In this document: positions 5,051 through 6,128 of the stretch, piece by piece
Layout of the letters: each line of letters begins with the position of its first letter
How positions within the stretch are numbered: the stretch's first letter is position 1
DNA from: Bacteroidales bacterium
GTDB taxonomy: Bacteria > Bacteroidota > Bacteroidia > Bacteroidales > Muribaculaceae
NCBI GenBank assembly: GCA_009177205.1
Contig: WFMC01000070.1
Coordinates: 33,639-39,766 of the forward strand
Direction of reading: 5' to 3'
Length of the DNA: 6,128 bases
Made by a program: the position numbers and the translations under genes
Notes under the pieces: model-generated
Told to the model about the DNA's origin: nothing
Seen by the model: the letters and a program-made list of their open reading frames with translations, nothing else
Databases searched by the model: none

Positions 5051-6128
5051 ATGGAATACCTTTCACCTGAAAAGATCCTGGAGGAGAATAATCGCCGGAA
5101 TGAATACCAAAACCGCTCTTTCAATCCCGTCACCGGTGAAAATTCCGTCGGAGAAAGAGTGCCTCTCCCCCTCCCTGATTACATCCTCCCGCTGCAATAT
5201 ATTCCGGTGGAGATGAGCTCACACCCTCTTATCATGCAACTGAAAACTGCCGGTTCCATCGGAGAATTGGCATCATCTTCCGGAGAAGATGCCGAGATGA
5301 TAGCCTCCCGGCTTCTCCGCCTGCGCCTTCAATACGATTTCCCGTTTTGGGCTGCCACACTCGTCTTCATCAAGTGCAAAGGGGGTGGCGATGATGTAAG
5401 ATTTGTGCTCAACCGCCCCCAACGCCGGCTGATTGAAATTTTTGAGAAGAGCAGGTTGGCGGATGAGCCGATCCGCCTTATTCTCCTCAAAGCCCGGCAA
5501 TGGGGCGGCTCCACTTGTGCGCAATTATATATGTCATGGCTTCAACTGCAACACTCCGTCGGACTCAATTCACTTATTATTGCTCATCAGGTAGCCGGTT
5601 CGGATGAGATAAAGGATATGTTCGACCGTATGATAAACGCCTACCCGGCTGAATTTCTTTATGCGCTCAACGACCCTTTGCTGATTTCCCGAAAGGCGTT
5701 GAGGGAGAAAAAGATGGTGAATGTCGGAAAAAGCGGCAGCATCTTCCGCGTGCCGCAACGCAACTGCAAAATCAAAATCGGTTCGGCTGAGCGACCTGAC
5801 TCCTGCCGGGGTGGCGACTACAACCTCGTGCATCTTTCGGAAGTCGGCATCTGGCGTGCCACCGACGGCAAATCTCCGGAAGATATTGTCAGAAGTGCCT
5901 GCGGCGGCGTGCTCCTAACCCCAATGACCATGATAGTATATGAATCCACGGCCAACGGCACCGGAAATTTCTTTCATCGGGAATATCTCGCCGCCAAGAG
6001 CGGCGAATCGCAATTCAAATCAATGTTCGTCAGTTGGTTTGAAATCGAGCGTTATTCCCTGCCTCTCACTGAAGAGCAGAAGCTGCAAAGGGCTATTAAT
6101 CTCTTCAAGAATCGAAATTCCGAAGCCG
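5051..6128 (+). CDS. Phage terminase large subunit (C-terminus cut by the window edge)
   Basis: This is the ATP-driven motor that packs DNA through the portal and cuts it with a C-terminal nuclease. From ATG at 5051 the frame is open for 359 codons. The N-terminal 95 residues are an unassigned helical region. NRPQRRLIEIFEKSR (121-135) fits the adenine Q-motif. LILLKARQWGGST (143-155) is a Walker A-type loop. Strand-helix HLSEVGIW (261-268) gives Walker B with catalytic Glu264. VYESTANGTGNFFHREY (296-312) is the coupling motif. Blocks SLIIAHQVAGSDEIKDMFDRM and CKIKIGSAERPDSCRGGDYN are typical of the Bacteroidales prophage terminases. The nuclease domain lies beyond the window. A portal gene would be expected next. 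It follows the small gene by 11 bp, so they are likely co-transcribed. Confidence 0.93.
   Translation, partial: MEYLSPEKILEENNRRNEYQNRSFNPVTGENSVGERVPLPLPDYILPLQYIPVEMSSHPLIMQLKTAGSIGELASSSGEDAEMIASRLLRLRLQYDFPFWAATLVFIKCKGGGDDVRFVLNRPQRRLIEIFEKSRLADEPIRLILLKARQWGGSTCAQLYMSWLQLQHSVGLNSLIIAHQVAGSDEIKDMFDRMINAYPAEFLYALNDPLLISRKALREKKMVNVGKSGSIFRVPQRNCKIKIGSAERPDSCRGGDYNLVHLSEVGIWRATDGKSPEDIVRSACGGVLLTPMTMIVYESTANGTGNFFHREYLAAKSGESQFKSMFVSWFEIERYSLPLTEEQKLQRAINLFKNRNSEA

Noticed and set aside
5273..5833. Minus-strand frames of 61-87 codons opposite the large terminase
   Set aside because: The plus frame encodes the terminase motor motifs continuously; these are antisense shadows.

Overview
The window looks like a Bacteroidota (probably Bacteroidales) chromosome or prophage-bearing contig. 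The first 1.4 kb is the conserved rimP-nusA pair on the minus strand. Putative promoters match the Bacteroidota -7 consensus (TAnnTTTG), and leaders are A-rich with no clear Shine-Dalgarno sequence. Both genes are confident calls: RimP keeps its central VGSAGL-type motif, and NusA shows the N-terminal, S1 and first KH regions before it runs off the left edge.

From about 1.5 kb to the right edge the window is a tailed-phage head and packaging region. On the minus strand, read from right to left, come an acidic scaffold-like protein, a 479-residue protein that fits an HK97-fold (SU10/DUF5309-like) major capsid protein, a small unknown protein, and a 199-residue protein resembling a head-tail adaptor. 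On the plus strand lie a 130-residue small phage protein (possible small terminase subunit) and the large terminase subunit, cut by the right edge after 359 codons. A 184-bp AT-rich gap between the two arms carries a good -7 box on each strand and a perfect 6-bp inverted repeat.

The genes together cover DNA recognition and packaging (plus arm), capsid formation and connector (minus arm). Portal, tail, lysis and integrase genes are not in the window. The less expected points are the divergent split of packaging and capsid genes, a 133-bp cluster of strong hairpins between the scaffold-like and capsid genes, and the direct abutment of the capsid arm on the promoter of the core rimP-nusA operon, with three 10-bp phased repeats at the junction. 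I see no rRNA, tRNA, CRISPR array or insertion sequence. All family calls were made by reading the sequence; no database search was run.
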